Shown one piece after another: positions 1 through 9,916 of a stretch of 36,738 nucleotides of DNA. The notes under the pieces are model-generated. The model worked only from the letters and a program-made list of their open reading frames with translations, did not search any database and was not told the DNA's origin. Numbering within the stretch: the first letter of the stretch is position 1; the number at the start of each line of letters is the position of its first letter. Source of the stretch: Nemertoderma westbladi (lineage: Eukaryota; Xenacoelomorpha; Nemertodermatida; Nemertodermatidae); NCBI GenBank assembly GCA_032718475.1, contig JAUCBJ010004038.1, positions 1-36,738 of the forward strand, given 5' to 3'. The position numbers and the translations under genes are program-made.

Positions 1-830
1 TTTGGTCCATTCTCACCATCCGGTATCGGACCACCCAACTGCACCTTCCGGCCCACCATCCACCAACTACCGGTACCCCATACCTTTGGTCCATTCTCAC
101 CATCCGGTCTCGGACCACCCAACTGCACCTTCCGGCCCACCCTCCATCCCTACAGGTACCCCATACCTTTGGTCCATTCTCACAATCCGGTCTCGGACCA
201 CCCAACTGCACCTTCCGGCCCACCCTCCACCACTACCGGTACCCCATACCTTTGGTCGATTCTCACCATCCGGTCTCGGACCACCCAACTGCACCTTCCG
301 GCCCACCATCCACCCTACCGGTATCTCATACCTTTGGTCCTTTCTCACCATCCGGTCTCGGACCACCCAACTGCACCTTCCGGCCCACCCTCCATCCCTA
401 CCGGTACCCCATACCTTTGGTCCATTCTCACCATCCGGTCTCGGACCACACAACTGCACTTTCCGGCCCACCCTCCATCCCTACAGGTACCCCATACCTT
501 TGGTCCATTCTCACCATCCGGTCCCGGACCACCCAACACCAACCTTCCGGCCCACCCTTCATCCCTACAGGTACCCCATACCTTTGGTCCATTCTCACCA
601 TCCGGTCTCGGACCACCCAACTGCACCTTCCGGCCCACCCTCCATCCCTACAGGTACCCCATACCTTTGGTCCATTCTCACCATCCGGTCTCGGACCACC
701 CAACAGCACCTTCCGGCCCACCCTCCATCCCTACCGGTACCCCATACCTTTCGTCCATTCTCACCATCCGGTCTCGGACCACCCAACTGCACCTTCCGGC
801 CCACCCTCCATCCCTACAGGTACCCCATAC
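1..830 (-). repeat. 83-bp minisatellite built from a collagen exon/intron junction
   Basis: About ten head-to-tail copies of an 83-bp unit fill this stretch and run off the left edge. On the minus strand each unit holds a degenerate copy of the last ~54 nt of the adjoining collagen exon (reading GPEGAVG, then after a one-base shift GPRPDGENGPK). It is followed by the 5' splice site AAAG/GTATGG and about 29 nt of intron start. Most copies have GPRPD where the real exon has GPGPD, and the internal one-base shift closes the frame, so the copies are best read as intronic pseudo-exon ends. The first true junction is at 831/830. The long proline-rich frames on the plus strand here are repeat artefacts. 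Confidence 0.88.
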
Positions 831-946
831 CTTTGGTCCATTCTCACCATCCGGTCCCGGACCCCCCATTTCCCCACTTCGACCTTCCGGTCCAGGAACA
901 CCTGTTTCACCCTTCACCCCTTTGACATTGTTCGCTCCAGATAATC
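831..946 (-). CDS. Collagen exon, Gly-X-Y (3'-most in window)
   Basis: Exon of the minus-strand collagen gene, 116 nt. The acceptor is TATACACAG and the donor AAAG/GTATGG. It enters in phase 1, completing a glycine codon split G|GA, and leaves in phase 0. It encodes (G)LS GAN NVK GVK GET GVP GPE GRS GEM GGP GPD GEN GPK, with one Gly-to-Asn interruption at NVK. The split-glycine phase matches the exon at 1317-1425. Its 3' end and donor site are the source of the minisatellite at 1-830, so donor choice here could be ambiguous in transcripts. The next exon downstream must start in phase 0 and lies outside the window. Confidence 0.85.
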
Positions 947-1316
947 CTGTGTATAAAAAAAGAACAGAAACAAACAATTATTTTATATTATTTTTTTCTT
1001 AAATTTTAAATTATTTACTTATTGCAAATTTGGACCCTTAAATTGTATTTATCACTGAAATTATAATAACGCTATTTTTCGAGCTCTTTTTCGTTAGTTC
1101 AAATCTGAATGTTATAATTGAGTTTGTTTTCATTTTTAAACTTTTCACATTCGAACAAACAAACAAAAAATATCATAAATAATAAAATATTTAATTTAAA
1201 TTAAATTAAATAATAACAATTTAAATATAAAAAAAGTAAAAGTCATATTTTTCGCATGCATGCTAATAATTAAAATAACAAATAATAAATTAATATATTT
1301 GCACAATTAAAATAAC
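947..1316 (-). other. Short AT-rich collagen intron
   Basis: This 370-bp intron begins GTTATT and ends ACACAG on the minus strand. It is mostly A/T runs, including a TTTAAATTAAATTAAAT stretch near 1190-1212. I see no gene or element in it. Confidence 0.75.
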
Positions 1317-1425
1317 CTTTCTCTCCCTTTTCTCCGAGATTCCCTGGGGGGCCTTCTGCTCCCTGTGGGCCACTTGCACCCTCGGGTCCTGGCGGTCCAT
1401 CACCCCCTGTCAATCCTCTCGGACC
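1317..1425 (-). CDS. Collagen exon, Gly-X-Y
   Basis: A 109-nt exon encoding twelve perfect triplets, GPR GLT GGD GPP GPE GAS GPQ GAE GPP GNL GEK GEK, plus the first base of a glycine codon. The acceptor is TTTACTTCCCAG and the donor AAAG/GTTATT. Entry phase is 0 and exit phase is 1, matching both neighbouring exons. There are no interruptions. The composition (Pro in X or Y, charged GEK repeats) is normal triple-helix sequence. Confidence 0.92.
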
Positions 1426-2310
1426 CTGGGAAGTAAAAAATATAAACAAATAAAATGTTGTAATTTTGTTAAATATCTGCAGTAAACGGTTAAGAGATAC
1501 ATTATGATTCATTGGGTATGCCGTCGATGGATCACTGATTGCATGCAACATATGAATCTTTTTGAGTTTTGATGTTTTTAAACCACCAATTTAAATAGAC
1601 ACTAACAAGCGCAAAACTTTATTACACCCAATATAATTAATCTGAGCATAGGGAGAGTTAGGTCATTGGTGCAGTATAGATGGGCTTGGCTAATGCCATG
1701 TCCAACTGACGATGGTGTCGAGGATTAGCGCGTACTGGTACAGTACTATGATCCAAGACACCGAAACGCAGCCATATTTTTCACAACTTAATTATTCTTG
1801 CCCAAGTCCTACCTCTTTCACAGCGACAAAATTGTCATATATTTTCTTATAAAATATAGGCTTAGCTTTCGTGCATTTTATTACCGGTATCATTTAGTGT
1901 ATGGCGGTTAGGTTTTAGGGTTAGGGTGCGATACTGTACATACCTGTATGTGGAGCATGTTATTATGTTATTTTTGTTTGTGTTTTTTGTGTTTTTGTTT
2001 ATTTTGTTTGTTTCCTATGATGGCCCTAGGGTCTGAGTTACTAATTTGGGCTTAATGCCCTGATCCTATATTTTTTTGTAGTTTAAGGGGTGTAAAACTC
2101 TTGTGTTTAACATTAAGTTTATTTATAGCGAGAGTCCTATAGTATTTAGTGCTCGTTTGCGGCCATCATGACACCAAAATCTATACCAGTATTATTATAT
2201 TATTTTTAATTAATATTAATATTTAAATGTAAAACTAATAAGATAATAAATTATAAAAGCAGTGTAAAATGAATGTGAAATAATAAATATATTATCGAGT
2301 TTCGACTCAC
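1426..2310 (-). other. Collagen intron without recognised element
   Basis: An 885-bp intron with no open frame of interest. It contains T/G-rich simple sequence around 1965-2010. No splice-bounded Gly-X-Y block is hidden in it, and phases across it (0 to 0) are already satisfied. Confidence 0.7.
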
Positions 2311-2565
2311 CTTTGCGCCTGGGTCTCCCATGTCGCCGGGTATCCCCCTCTCCCCTTTGGGACCCCCGCCCCCCTCTGCCCCCTTCCGCCCCCTCTGGCC
2401 GGTGTCGCCTTTACGCCCCTCGACAACTGACCCGGGATTTATCAGCGCCGGATCGCAGGGCGGCCCATCCCTACCAGGATCTCCAGGTAGACCCTCATCT
2501 CCGGGGGATCCTCTACTGCCTTGTCTACCAGTCTACTCCTCGGTCTCCTCTCTCGCCGATCCCAC
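2311..2565 (-). CDS. Collagen exon with a one-base frameshift
   Basis: Acceptor TATTTCAG, donor GCAAAG/GTGAGT (near-consensus). The first part reads (G)GI GER GDR GVD, then hits TGG TAG. One base later the frame resumes as GRQ GSR GSP GDE GLP GDP GRD. An imperfection with a cysteine (GPPCDPALINPGSVVE) follows, then GRK GDT GQR GRK GAE GGG GPK GER GIP GDM GDP GAK. Removing the extra base (T on the minus strand, at or near 2530) makes the exon 254 nt, with entry phase 1 and exit phase 0, exactly what the neighbours need. The lesion could be a sequencing or assembly error, a polymorphism, or a true inactivating change; the other nine exons are clean. Confidence 0.85.
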
Positions 2566-3695
2566 CTGAAATAGTTACATTATATTTTATTAAATGTGAA
2601 AACAAAATAAATTACTGTTAAAATGAAATGGTTAATGTTAATTTGAACAATAATTGTCTATTTGAAAAACTTCATGACCAGTTCATCACTTCAGCCACGA
2701 ATTTTGTCAATCATGCACATCGGCATTGTTGCATAAATATCCAAGCTACAGTAGGTCCAGCATTTGGAGGGTCATATAGAATTGCGTAAAATGTTCTCCT
2801 GGTTGGTTGTTGCTTTCGTTATACGAAGGCAATGCCCTTTTTGCTGATGTTCACCTCGTAAATATACCCTGAGCAACTGCGTTTACTGTACATCCTGATA
2901 TGGTTTTATGTCTATGATGCCTCAACCCACAACTTAGTCGATTCGTTATCTACTGTAGTGCCTCTTCGGGTATCTGAATCATTTAGCATTGTCGCTGAAG
3001 CGAGATCAAAACAGAATATAAATTAAAGTCTTTGTAAATAAATTCTACCAGTGTTGGTACCACTACCAATTAACAAAATCAGTCAGCTTTAGGTCTATAG
3101 GTGATGTTGATGGTTGGGTCTCCCATCTCCATGCGATTTGTATTATAGTTTAACCTTTAAGAAGTGTTGGCAATGTCCCAGAGAGAGCGATACTAATGTG
3201 CGGTTTATTGGGCCGTGTAAATTTTCAAAACAAAATATTCCAGAATATTGACAGATTTATTAAATGGACTAAAATAGCCTCGCTGAATAACCATGCAACT
3301 TTTGAACGCTCATAACTCAGCTATTTTCCAAGATATTCAGATTGTGTTACACATTCTTGGAATCCTTACATGACCAGCTTTCCATTGGTACCAACAAACA
3401 GCTATAAGGTATAAGAATAACTTCGGTGTAACTGGTGCGAAATCGACTGATATTTTTTTAACTTGTAGTAAAATAATGAAAACGAAAATTTGCATATTAT
3501 AATATCCGTAATGTGAAAGGGATTACAATAGGCTACCTCACAGTGAATTCTCTCTTTAGCTTTTATATTATAATTTTAAGAAATCTCATCTAAAATATTA
3601 AAATTACATTTAAGTTCATGTACGTACACTATACTCGTACTGTAAATGTATCTGATGGAGAGATAATAAAAAGTAAACAGAAAACTCTAACCAAC
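2566..3695 (-). other. Collagen intron without recognised element
   Basis: A 1,130-bp intron. The stretch around 3295-3360 ('aacgctcataactcagc...') vaguely resembles the dispersed repeat seen at 8056-8200 and near 36.6 kb, but is much more diverged. No gene or clear transposon end is seen. Confidence 0.6.
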
Positions 3696-3809
3696 CTCTC
3701 AACCCAGGTAACCCGGGGGTTCCGATTCCATGACTACCAACTTCACCTTTCTCCCCTAAAGGCCCCCGCCGACCACGTGTCCCTTTAGGCCCTTCTGGGC
3801 CCGGAGAAC
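3696..3809 (-). CDS. Collagen exon, Gly-X-Y
   Basis: A 114-nt exon bounded by acceptor TTTCTATACAG and donor TTGAGAG/GTTGGT, entering and leaving in phase 1. It encodes (G)SP GPE GPK GTR GRR GPL GEK GEV GSH GI GTP GLP GLR and the first base of the next glycine. The lone two-residue unit GI is a typical short interruption of non-fibrillar collagens. Phase fits the exon at 13380-13523 upstream and 2311-2565 downstream. Confidence 0.9.
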
Positions 3810-4106
3810 CTGTATAGAAAATAAATGGAGATATTATTAGATTTGTCGCTCAAACCATTGTAACTCCTTAATGGCATTTCTTAATCGGTATTCGCGTTTT
3901 TTTTTTTTTTTTTCTTCTGGGCGCAAATTTATCCACTCTTCTCATTCGGGTCTTTTGGATTGTCGTGTAAATCTTAACATTGACACGGTAGTTGTTGTTG
4001 GCCCTACTGTATACTAATAGTATCAATGTTAAACGTAGGAGACGAAATATCATTATTGACATAACATTATTCTATATCTGAAATGTTTGTTAATGTCATG
4101 GGCCAA

Positions 4107-4470
4107 CTAGGCCATAGGGTAGTGTATAAATTTAGGAATCGTGTAATTTTTCTTGAAATTATCTGAGACGGGTTTAGCATGGGTTTGCATAAGATAACTA
4201 GTCCCTCGGTGTGGGCGCCCTCTGAGTTGGTTCTTTGCTGGTTGGATAAATGAGTAGAAGTTGTTTATTGTATGTAGGGTAGATTTTGTGTAAAACGTTT
4301 CAGTTAGCAGCAGGATGTCATCGTTACAGGGGAACTCAGCTTTGGGGAGATGGTTCAATAGATATTGCAGACCCTCTACATTCCATAGTGAGATGGTAAC
4401 CGACTGGGAAAGAATTACTCCTGGTAGTGGCGTGGTTGGTTGTCGTCCCACGAGACAGCGGGAGCATCAC
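4107..4470 (-). mobile_element. LINE (non-LTR retrotransposon) endonuclease fragment
   Basis: The minus-strand frame 4107-4451 reads ISLWNVEGLQYLL, then DDILLLTETF, then GRPHRGTSYL. This is the start of an APE-type endonuclease domain: the N-x-x-G-L opening strand, the catalytic-glutamate motif (TET in place of the usual SET/TET) and the G-R-P-x-x-G loop. Such domains begin ORF2 of CR1/L2/Jockey-like LINEs. Only about 100 residues remain; the rest of the endonuclease and the reverse transcriptase are absent, so it is a dead fragment. Its upstream end abuts the SINE pair at about 4478. The clade is not resolvable by eye. Confidence 0.7.
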
Positions 4471-4477
4471 CAATCAT

Positions 4478-4598
4478 ATCACTTGGAGGGATGGTGTGAC
4501 GGTTCGACGGCGTGGTCTTGCGCCGTTCGACTCCGACACCACGCTGATGAGACCCAGTAAGGTCGAAACGCGTACGTGGTTTGGAGAGATATGAGATA
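4478..4598 (+). mobile_element. Plus-strand half of an inverted tRNA-SINE pair
   Basis: A degenerate tRNA-like head runs from about 4478, with a B-box-like GTTCGACTCC at 4525-4534, followed by the same body (…GATGAGACCCAGTAAGG…) that occurs inverted at 4619-4680. The A box is poor. The head differs strongly from that of the minus-strand copy, while the body after the B box is nearly identical. Confidence 0.55.
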
Positions 4599-4685
4599 AT
4601 AATTTTTCTTGAAATTAATATCTCATATCTCTCCAAACCACGTACGCGTTTCGACCTTACTGGGTCTCATCAGCGTGGTGTCGGA
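4532..4685. repeat. 154-bp near-perfect palindrome (SINE bodies tail to tail)
   Basis: Arms 4532-4605 and 4612-4685 are reverse complements with one mismatch (4599/4618) and a 6-nt centre. The arms are bodies of two tRNA-headed SINEs facing each other. A transcript would fold into a hairpin of about 74 bp, and DNA of this kind is prone to deletion during cloning. Confidence 0.9.
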
Positions 4686-4740
4686 TTCGAACCTGGGACC
4701 TCGAGGTGGAAGCCGAGACTACAACGACTAGGCCACAAGT
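4606..4740 (-). mobile_element. tRNA-derived SINE head and body
   Basis: On the minus strand a good RNA polymerase III promoter is visible. The A box TGGCCTAGTCG lies at 4725-4735 and the B box GGTTCGAATCC at 4683-4693, 31 nt apart, as in tRNA genes. The sequence does not close into a proper acceptor stem and continues into a non-tRNA body, so it is a SINE and not a tRNA gene. It converges with the plus-strand copy. Confidence 0.75.
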
Positions 4741-5022
4741 TCTTGAGATATGGAGTATTAATTTCAAAGCCAGCCGCCATTTTATTAGCCCTGATGTTTT
4801 ATTATTGATAGTAACAATGTGTTGGCAAGCTGTATTTATCGAGGTGTTTGTTATTATACATTTATTATAGGTGATGGGATATTATATGTGATGGGATTAG
4901 TCCTACAATTGCGCCAATAAAAGACAAGTTATTTTCGGTAAAATAAACTTATCATTCGAGGTTAAGACTCCTAGATCCCTTCCTACAATATATGGACTAA
5001 TAATAGCACACAGTTTATAAAA

Positions 5023-6527
5023 GGCTACCAATTAAATTCATCCCAAAATTGATGAAAATTTCACCAAAAAAAATTATTTTATACCAAATTAAATAATGTG
5101 ACCCCCATAAAAATTATTCAACACCAAATAAAATTATTCAAACACCAAAGATAAATTTTTCAAAACCAAAAAAAAAATATTCAACACCAAATCCAATTAA
5201 AAACCAAAAAAACCAAAAAAATTTAAACCAAAAAAATTAAAACTGTTAATTATTCAATACCAAAATAAATAAATGCTCCCCAAAACCAATTATTAGCACC
5301 AAAATGAATGACAAAACCCCCAAAATAATTACAAATTTTCCCAAAACAAATACATTTTCCCCCAAAACAAATACATTTTAGCCCAACATAAATACATTTT
5401 CCCCCAAAACAAATACATTTTCCCCCCAAAAAAATACATTTTAGCCCAAAATAAATACATTTTCCCCCAAAACAAATACATTTTAGCCTACAATAAATAC
5501 AATTTCTCCCAAAACAAATACATTTTTGCCCAAAATAAATACATAATCCCCCAAAATAAATACTATACTACCTGGAAATTAGACAATAACTTCAGTAGGC
5601 CTACTGTCGTAATACTAAAACCTAATAACAGAAAAAGTAATAGGCCATAGGCAATAAGAGATACTGTATAGGCAATAGGCCTATAGGTACGAATACTGAA
5701 ACTGAAGTAGGCCTAATACTGTAGGTACATCGGTACGAAACCTAATAACAGAATACGTTGTCCTGAAGGCAATAGTCCTATCGGAACGAATACTGTAACT
5801 GAAGACTGAAGCATGCGCCCATGTGAAGAATACTAGGATTTAATATAAAATATTTGGTGCTGGAATAATTTTTTTTGGTTGACAAGTAATTATTTTTGGG
5901 GAATCAATAATTGTTTTTGGGGGTAGAATAATTGTTTTTTTGGGGGGGGATAATAATTGTTTTTGGGGGATGAATAATTGTTTTTGGGGGTAGAATAATT
6001 GTTTTTTGGGGAATAATAATTGTTTTTGGGGGATGAATAATTGTTTTTGGGGGTAGAATAATTGTTTTTTGGGGAATAATAATTGTTTTTGGGGGATGAA
6101 TAATTGTTTTTGGGGAATCAATAATTGTTTTTGGGGGACGAATAATTGTTTTTTGGGGAATAATAATTGTTTTGGGGGGATGAATAATTGTTTTTGGGGG
6201 TAGAATAATTGTTTTTTGGGGAATAATAATTGTTTTTGGGGGATGAATAATTGTTTTTGGGGAATCAATAATTGTTTTTGGGGGTAGAAAAATTGTTTTT
6301 TGGAGAATAATAATTGTTTTTGTGGGATGAATAATTGTTTTTGGGGAATCAATAATTGTTTTTGGGGGACGAATAATTGTTTTTGGGGGATGAATAATTG
6401 TTTTTGGTGAGAGGGATATTCAATATTGGGGGATGTGAATTGGTGCTACAAAAAAATATATTTGGTGGAAAATAATTTATTTTGGTGTTAAATCATCTAA
6501 TTTGGGGTGGCATTCAATTAGTGGCGA
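5023..6527. mobile_element. Foldback-type transposon 1, arms of ~21-bp repeats
   Basis: Two long inverted arms (about 5023-5570 and 5850-6527) flank a middle of about 280 bp. The ends match as inverted repeats: GGCTACCAATTAAATTC on the left against CGCCACTAATTGAATGCC read inward from the right. Further in, CACCAAAAAAAATTATTTT pairs with CACCAAAATAAATTATTTT. Both arms then break into roughly 21-bp tandem repeats, C/A-rich on the left and G/T-rich on the right. An 8-bp direct repeat TTATAAAA at 5015-5022 and 6528-6535 flanks the element as a likely target duplication. No transposase is encoded. The structure resembles foldback/TU elements known from Drosophila and sea urchin. Its AT-rich target duplication could be chance. 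Confidence 0.7.
5850..6420 (+). repeat. 21-bp G/T-rich tandem repeat (right arm of foldback 1)
   Basis: Around 25 copies of a unit close to AATAATTGTTTTTGGGGGATG, with alternating variants (GGGGGTAG, GGGGAATAAT, GGGGAATC) that form a loose 63-bp higher-order period. Because the period is a multiple of three, an open frame of 170 codons (heptad PQKQLFI) appears on the minus strand. It is a by-product of the repeat and not a gene. Confidence 0.88.
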
Positions 6528-6535
6528 TTATAAAA

Positions 6536-7449
6536 TATAGGTTTAATCAGAACTAATTCACAAAATAAATGTAAATAATTCTCTCAAAGTATATTCGAAT
6601 AGTTAGATGAAATTTTTACATATAGTTCCGGTAGTTCCGGTAGTTCCTAGGTAAATAATATTCTCTGTCTTAAATCGAACATATTAGTAATTACACGTGC
6701 TGCTACTAACTTCTCAAACTTCATAAAAAACTAAATCAATTTATCCAGGGCACCAAATCTTCTTACACTATTTGTAATAAGTTTAACATTATCGTAATTA
6801 ACATTATCGTTATCTTCAATACTAACTAATTGACTTACAAACCGCCTAAGTTTTACTTTCTAGCGGTTTATTTTGTATAGACTTCGCATTAGTATTTCTT
6901 CAATGCGTTTCCATTGATTTAAGCATACCTACTGTATAATACATTTATATTAATTTGTCTGCCCGTGCCATGTGCTAAAGTAGTAATTGACTACGCCGCC
7001 CACAAGTATTAACGGTAATTACAATTAACATATTTTAGGTACAAGTTTTAATTTTGTAATTTACGGAGGAGGAACAGATTTAACATGACAAGTAGTGTGT
7101 ACGTACGCAAAAAGCCAATTCAGGTGTCGTCAGCCTTCTCATAATGTTAAATTAATATTGAAAAATTGGTGCCCAGAAGTAAAAATTTTACTGTAAACTG
7201 TTATCCTAAATTTAGTTTATTGCTTTAGTTAGAAAACCCTACCCTTATAACATTCTACTTTCCTTTAAAATGTACCTTAAATATTCGCGAAATTAAGTTA
7301 ATATGTTAAAATAGGCTGAAACGACACCCCAATTGGTATGCGTACCTTACATAAGTAGTCCATAAGTGTACCAACAAACTCATCTGCTGATCTGCATGCC
7401 TATTCTATAACGTATTAAACTCACCATAACATCATTAAAATTGATAATG
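6536..7449. other. Intronic sequence without recognised feature
   Basis: AT-rich sequence with a short duplicated word (agttccggt twice near 6625-6640). No gene, RNA or transposon end is recognisable. Confidence 0.6.
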
Positions 7450-7625
7450 TAAATATATAATGTAAAATAGGACAATATGATAATGCTCTCCATAGCGAAA
7501 AATATCAACCGACCCTGTTGGGGCTCGAACCCGGTACCCGGTACCTTCGAGCCCCAACAGGGTCGGTTGATATTTTTCGCTATGGAGAGCATTATCATAT
7601 TGTCCTATTTTACATTATATATTTA
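7450..7625. repeat. Perfect 80-bp-arm palindrome with tRNA B-box sequence
   Basis: Arms 7450-7529 and 7546-7625 are exact reverse complements over 80 nt, with a 16-nt centre (cccggtacccggtacc) that is itself partly palindromic. On the minus strand the inner part of the left arm together with the centre gives GGGTTCGAGCCCC, a tRNA-type B box. The hairpin therefore probably derives from a tRNA-related SINE duplicated head to head. Lack of any arm divergence points to recent origin or gene conversion between arms. Confidence 0.92.
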
Positions 7626-8008
7626 ATTCACCGCGTCACTCACCCCACAACAGAAGAAAAATTGATAATGGATAATGCTGTAATGAACATTTCTAAATAT
7701 TATTATACAGTAAATTAAATAAACACTAAAAAGTAACGGATATTATAGTTATGTTGTGAATATGAGGGAGAAGACCGCCAAGGCATATAAGCACTAATAA
7801 ATAGGGGTCCCAAGTGTAATAGGGGTCCCAAAGTGCAAGTAAAATATTATCATTTTTAATATTTAAAACCGATAGCATGATAGGCACAACTATGTACATA
7901 ATAAGAGCAGCCAGCGGTAAGGCAGTAAGGCGGTAGGTTATAGCTCAGTAGTTGTGGGGCGAGCCACGAAGTGAGTGAGCCTTAGCGTAGTGGTACCATT
8001 AATCAACC
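7626..8008. other. Intronic sequence, possible SINE-like segment
   Basis: Holds a short direct duplication (ataggggtcccaa at about 7801-7830). Near 7938 TAGCTCAGTAG resembles a tRNA A box, but I find no matching B box, so no RNA gene is called. Confidence 0.4.
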
Positions 8009-8055
8009 TGTCGTTCTGTCGTTCTGTCGTTCTGTCGTTCTGTCGTTCTGTCGTG
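8009..8055 (+). repeat. 8-bp microsatellite (TGTCGTTC)n
   Basis: Between five and six uninterrupted copies of the 8-mer. It is followed directly by a dispersed repeat, a common arrangement at the edge of a mobile element. Confidence 0.92.
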
Positions 8056-8200
8056 TTCAATTTTAAACGTTAATAACTCGGCCAATCTTTGATGAAATCT
8101 ATCCAAACTTGGTACACATGTTGTATGGCAAAAGTTTAGAAATTTTCCAAGTAGAATTTCCGTGTGGCCTTCGAGAAGCTAAGATAATAGCAGTTAATTA
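8056..8200 (+). repeat. Dispersed repeat, copy A
   Basis: This segment shares ordered words with the reverse complement of 36595-36705, including ATGAAAT, CCAAACTTGGT, CACATGT and TAGAAATT in the same order and spacing. Two copies about 28 kb apart indicate a dispersed family. No coding capacity; the class is unknown. Confidence 0.6.
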
Positions 8201-9894
8201 GTTAATTAAGTTGATTACGGTAAAAACACCATTTTCAACCTGCCTTTTAAAGGAAATTAATTGTTTTACAGTATAAGACTTCAATAATTATACTTAAAAA
8301 ATATACAGATGTAATCCGCATACTCCATTCTATTATAGTTTTTAATTAGTTCAAGTGATTTGCTTTAATAATCGTGTCTTTAATTGATCTTAAGTAATTA
8401 AACCGGCATAAAAAATGTATTCTCATTAAATACTGCTCATTTATTGGTTAACATCCAAGTTGGCTTGATTCCCAGCAACACTTGAGGTATTCAGTCAGCC
8501 TTGCTTGTAAGAGGCAGACTGCTGCTGCTGCTAGTAGCCATCCATTCACTCACTCTCCATTGAACTGGCTGATTGGAGGTGTGTGTGTATCGGGTTCAAT
8601 GACATTAATATTATTACTAAAGTAACGTCGGGATGTTAATATTCACTGGAGCTATGAGTCTCTCTGGTTAGTTGAATGAATGAAATAAATAATTGTTTTA
8701 CTGTTCCGAATATCAATGTTTATTTCTGTAGGCCAACTTACTGTATTATTATTTAATCTAAATGTACATAATAGTTTAAATAAATTATTTCACAATTTCA
8801 TTCCAATTCATACTGCTTACGCAACCATGCTAATTAGGTATATTAAATGGCAGGATTGTTTTTAATTAAAATTTTTACAGAGCAAACAAGTATATTGTAT
8901 TTAACTGAAAGTTAATTTATTTCGGTAAGTAGGCCTTGCGGTTTGTTAGTTTAGTTAGTATAATAAGTATCAAATATATTACGTGCTGCTGTACAGTAAA
9001 CGCGGCTTTGCGTTATTGAATTACAGAATTGGCGGTACAAAGTACATTAATAGGGATCAGGCATATTGCATTTATATAATTGTTGTTGTAAATGTACAAT
9101 AATATGCGCCACTTTTATTTTAGTAACTGCAATGTGTATTTCATTTGTACCTGCAACCCATTAAAAAGGGCAGCTGAACATATCGCGGACAGGCTGACTA
9201 TTCACCATAACAAAAAAACCCAAATCGCCGCAGTTCCACTTACAGTTCCATATTATTCTGTTTTGCAATTCAACCCAATTTATCTGCTCTCTGCTACACG
9301 CGGTTTTATCCACGAGTTTTGTAAAGTCCCGACTTATCGGGAATGACATGAACTTAGCGTCCGGAATATTCTGATCAGATTAAATCTACTTGGCGCTGTA
9401 ATACTGCATCCCGTTGTACCAGAAGTTATTAAAACATACCGGCCCCTCAAATGCGCTTGCAGTGGGTTAGAGAACAACATATACCGCCCCAGTACAACCG
9501 CTATTTTGATAAGGTCCAATATATAATATATATATATGGTCTAACATATGATAGTTCACTAATCAGCTAATAGGCCTATTAATTCGTGAGATTTCAATTT
9601 ATAAATAAAACTAATATACGAGCTCATATGAGCTCAATTGATTGATTGATTGAAGGTATGACCGTTGTTGTGGGGGACTAGGTCTACCTGTCTAGCAGCT
9701 AATAACTCGTCCGTGGAGAGAATAATATAAGTCGAGGAACATAACGAAACGCGTTTAATTTATTTATTTATTCCAATTGGGGATGCTTTCTAACGCGGGA
9801 ATGCGGTGCTATTAAACATCAACACATTCCTGCGCGTGCGTCGATATTGTGCACCCTAATACTAACAACCCACCCAGACACCCCCTACCCCTCA
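8201..9894. other. Intronic sequence without recognised gene
   Basis: AT-rich sequence. An 84-codon frame at 9092-9346 has no domain, repeat or splice context I recognise. A short CTG run (gactgctgctgctgctag) occurs at about 8518-8535 and a TATATA stretch at 9520-9535. Confidence 0.55.
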
Positions 9895-9916
9895 CCCCCC
9901 CCCCCCCCCCCCCCCC
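9895..9916 (+). repeat. Poly(C) tract, 22 C
   Basis: A run of 22 cytosines within a C-rich neighbourhood. Its true length in the genome is uncertain because such runs are error-prone. It lies about 630 bp upstream of the FKBP8-like start codon. Confidence 0.9.

Noticed and set aside
2-1002. Overlapping proline/histidine-rich frames on the plus strand
   Set aside because: They recur every 83 bp and shift frame with the minisatellite, and they are antisense to a splice-supported collagen exon.
2313-2621. Plus-strand Pro-rich small protein
   Set aside because: Antisense of the collagen exon at 2311-2565.
5840-6352. 170-codon minus-strand frame of PQKQLFI heptads
   Set aside because: It is produced by a 21-bp tandem repeat whose period is a multiple of three, with no sign of selection, splice sites or a domain.
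5850-6420. G-quadruplex or telomere-like tract
   Set aside because: G runs are 16-17 nt apart, long loops for a stable quadruplex, and the unit is not a telomere repeat.
9092-9346. 84-codon plus-strand frame
   Set aside because: No domain, codon bias or splice context; overlapped by a similar-length frame on the other strand.
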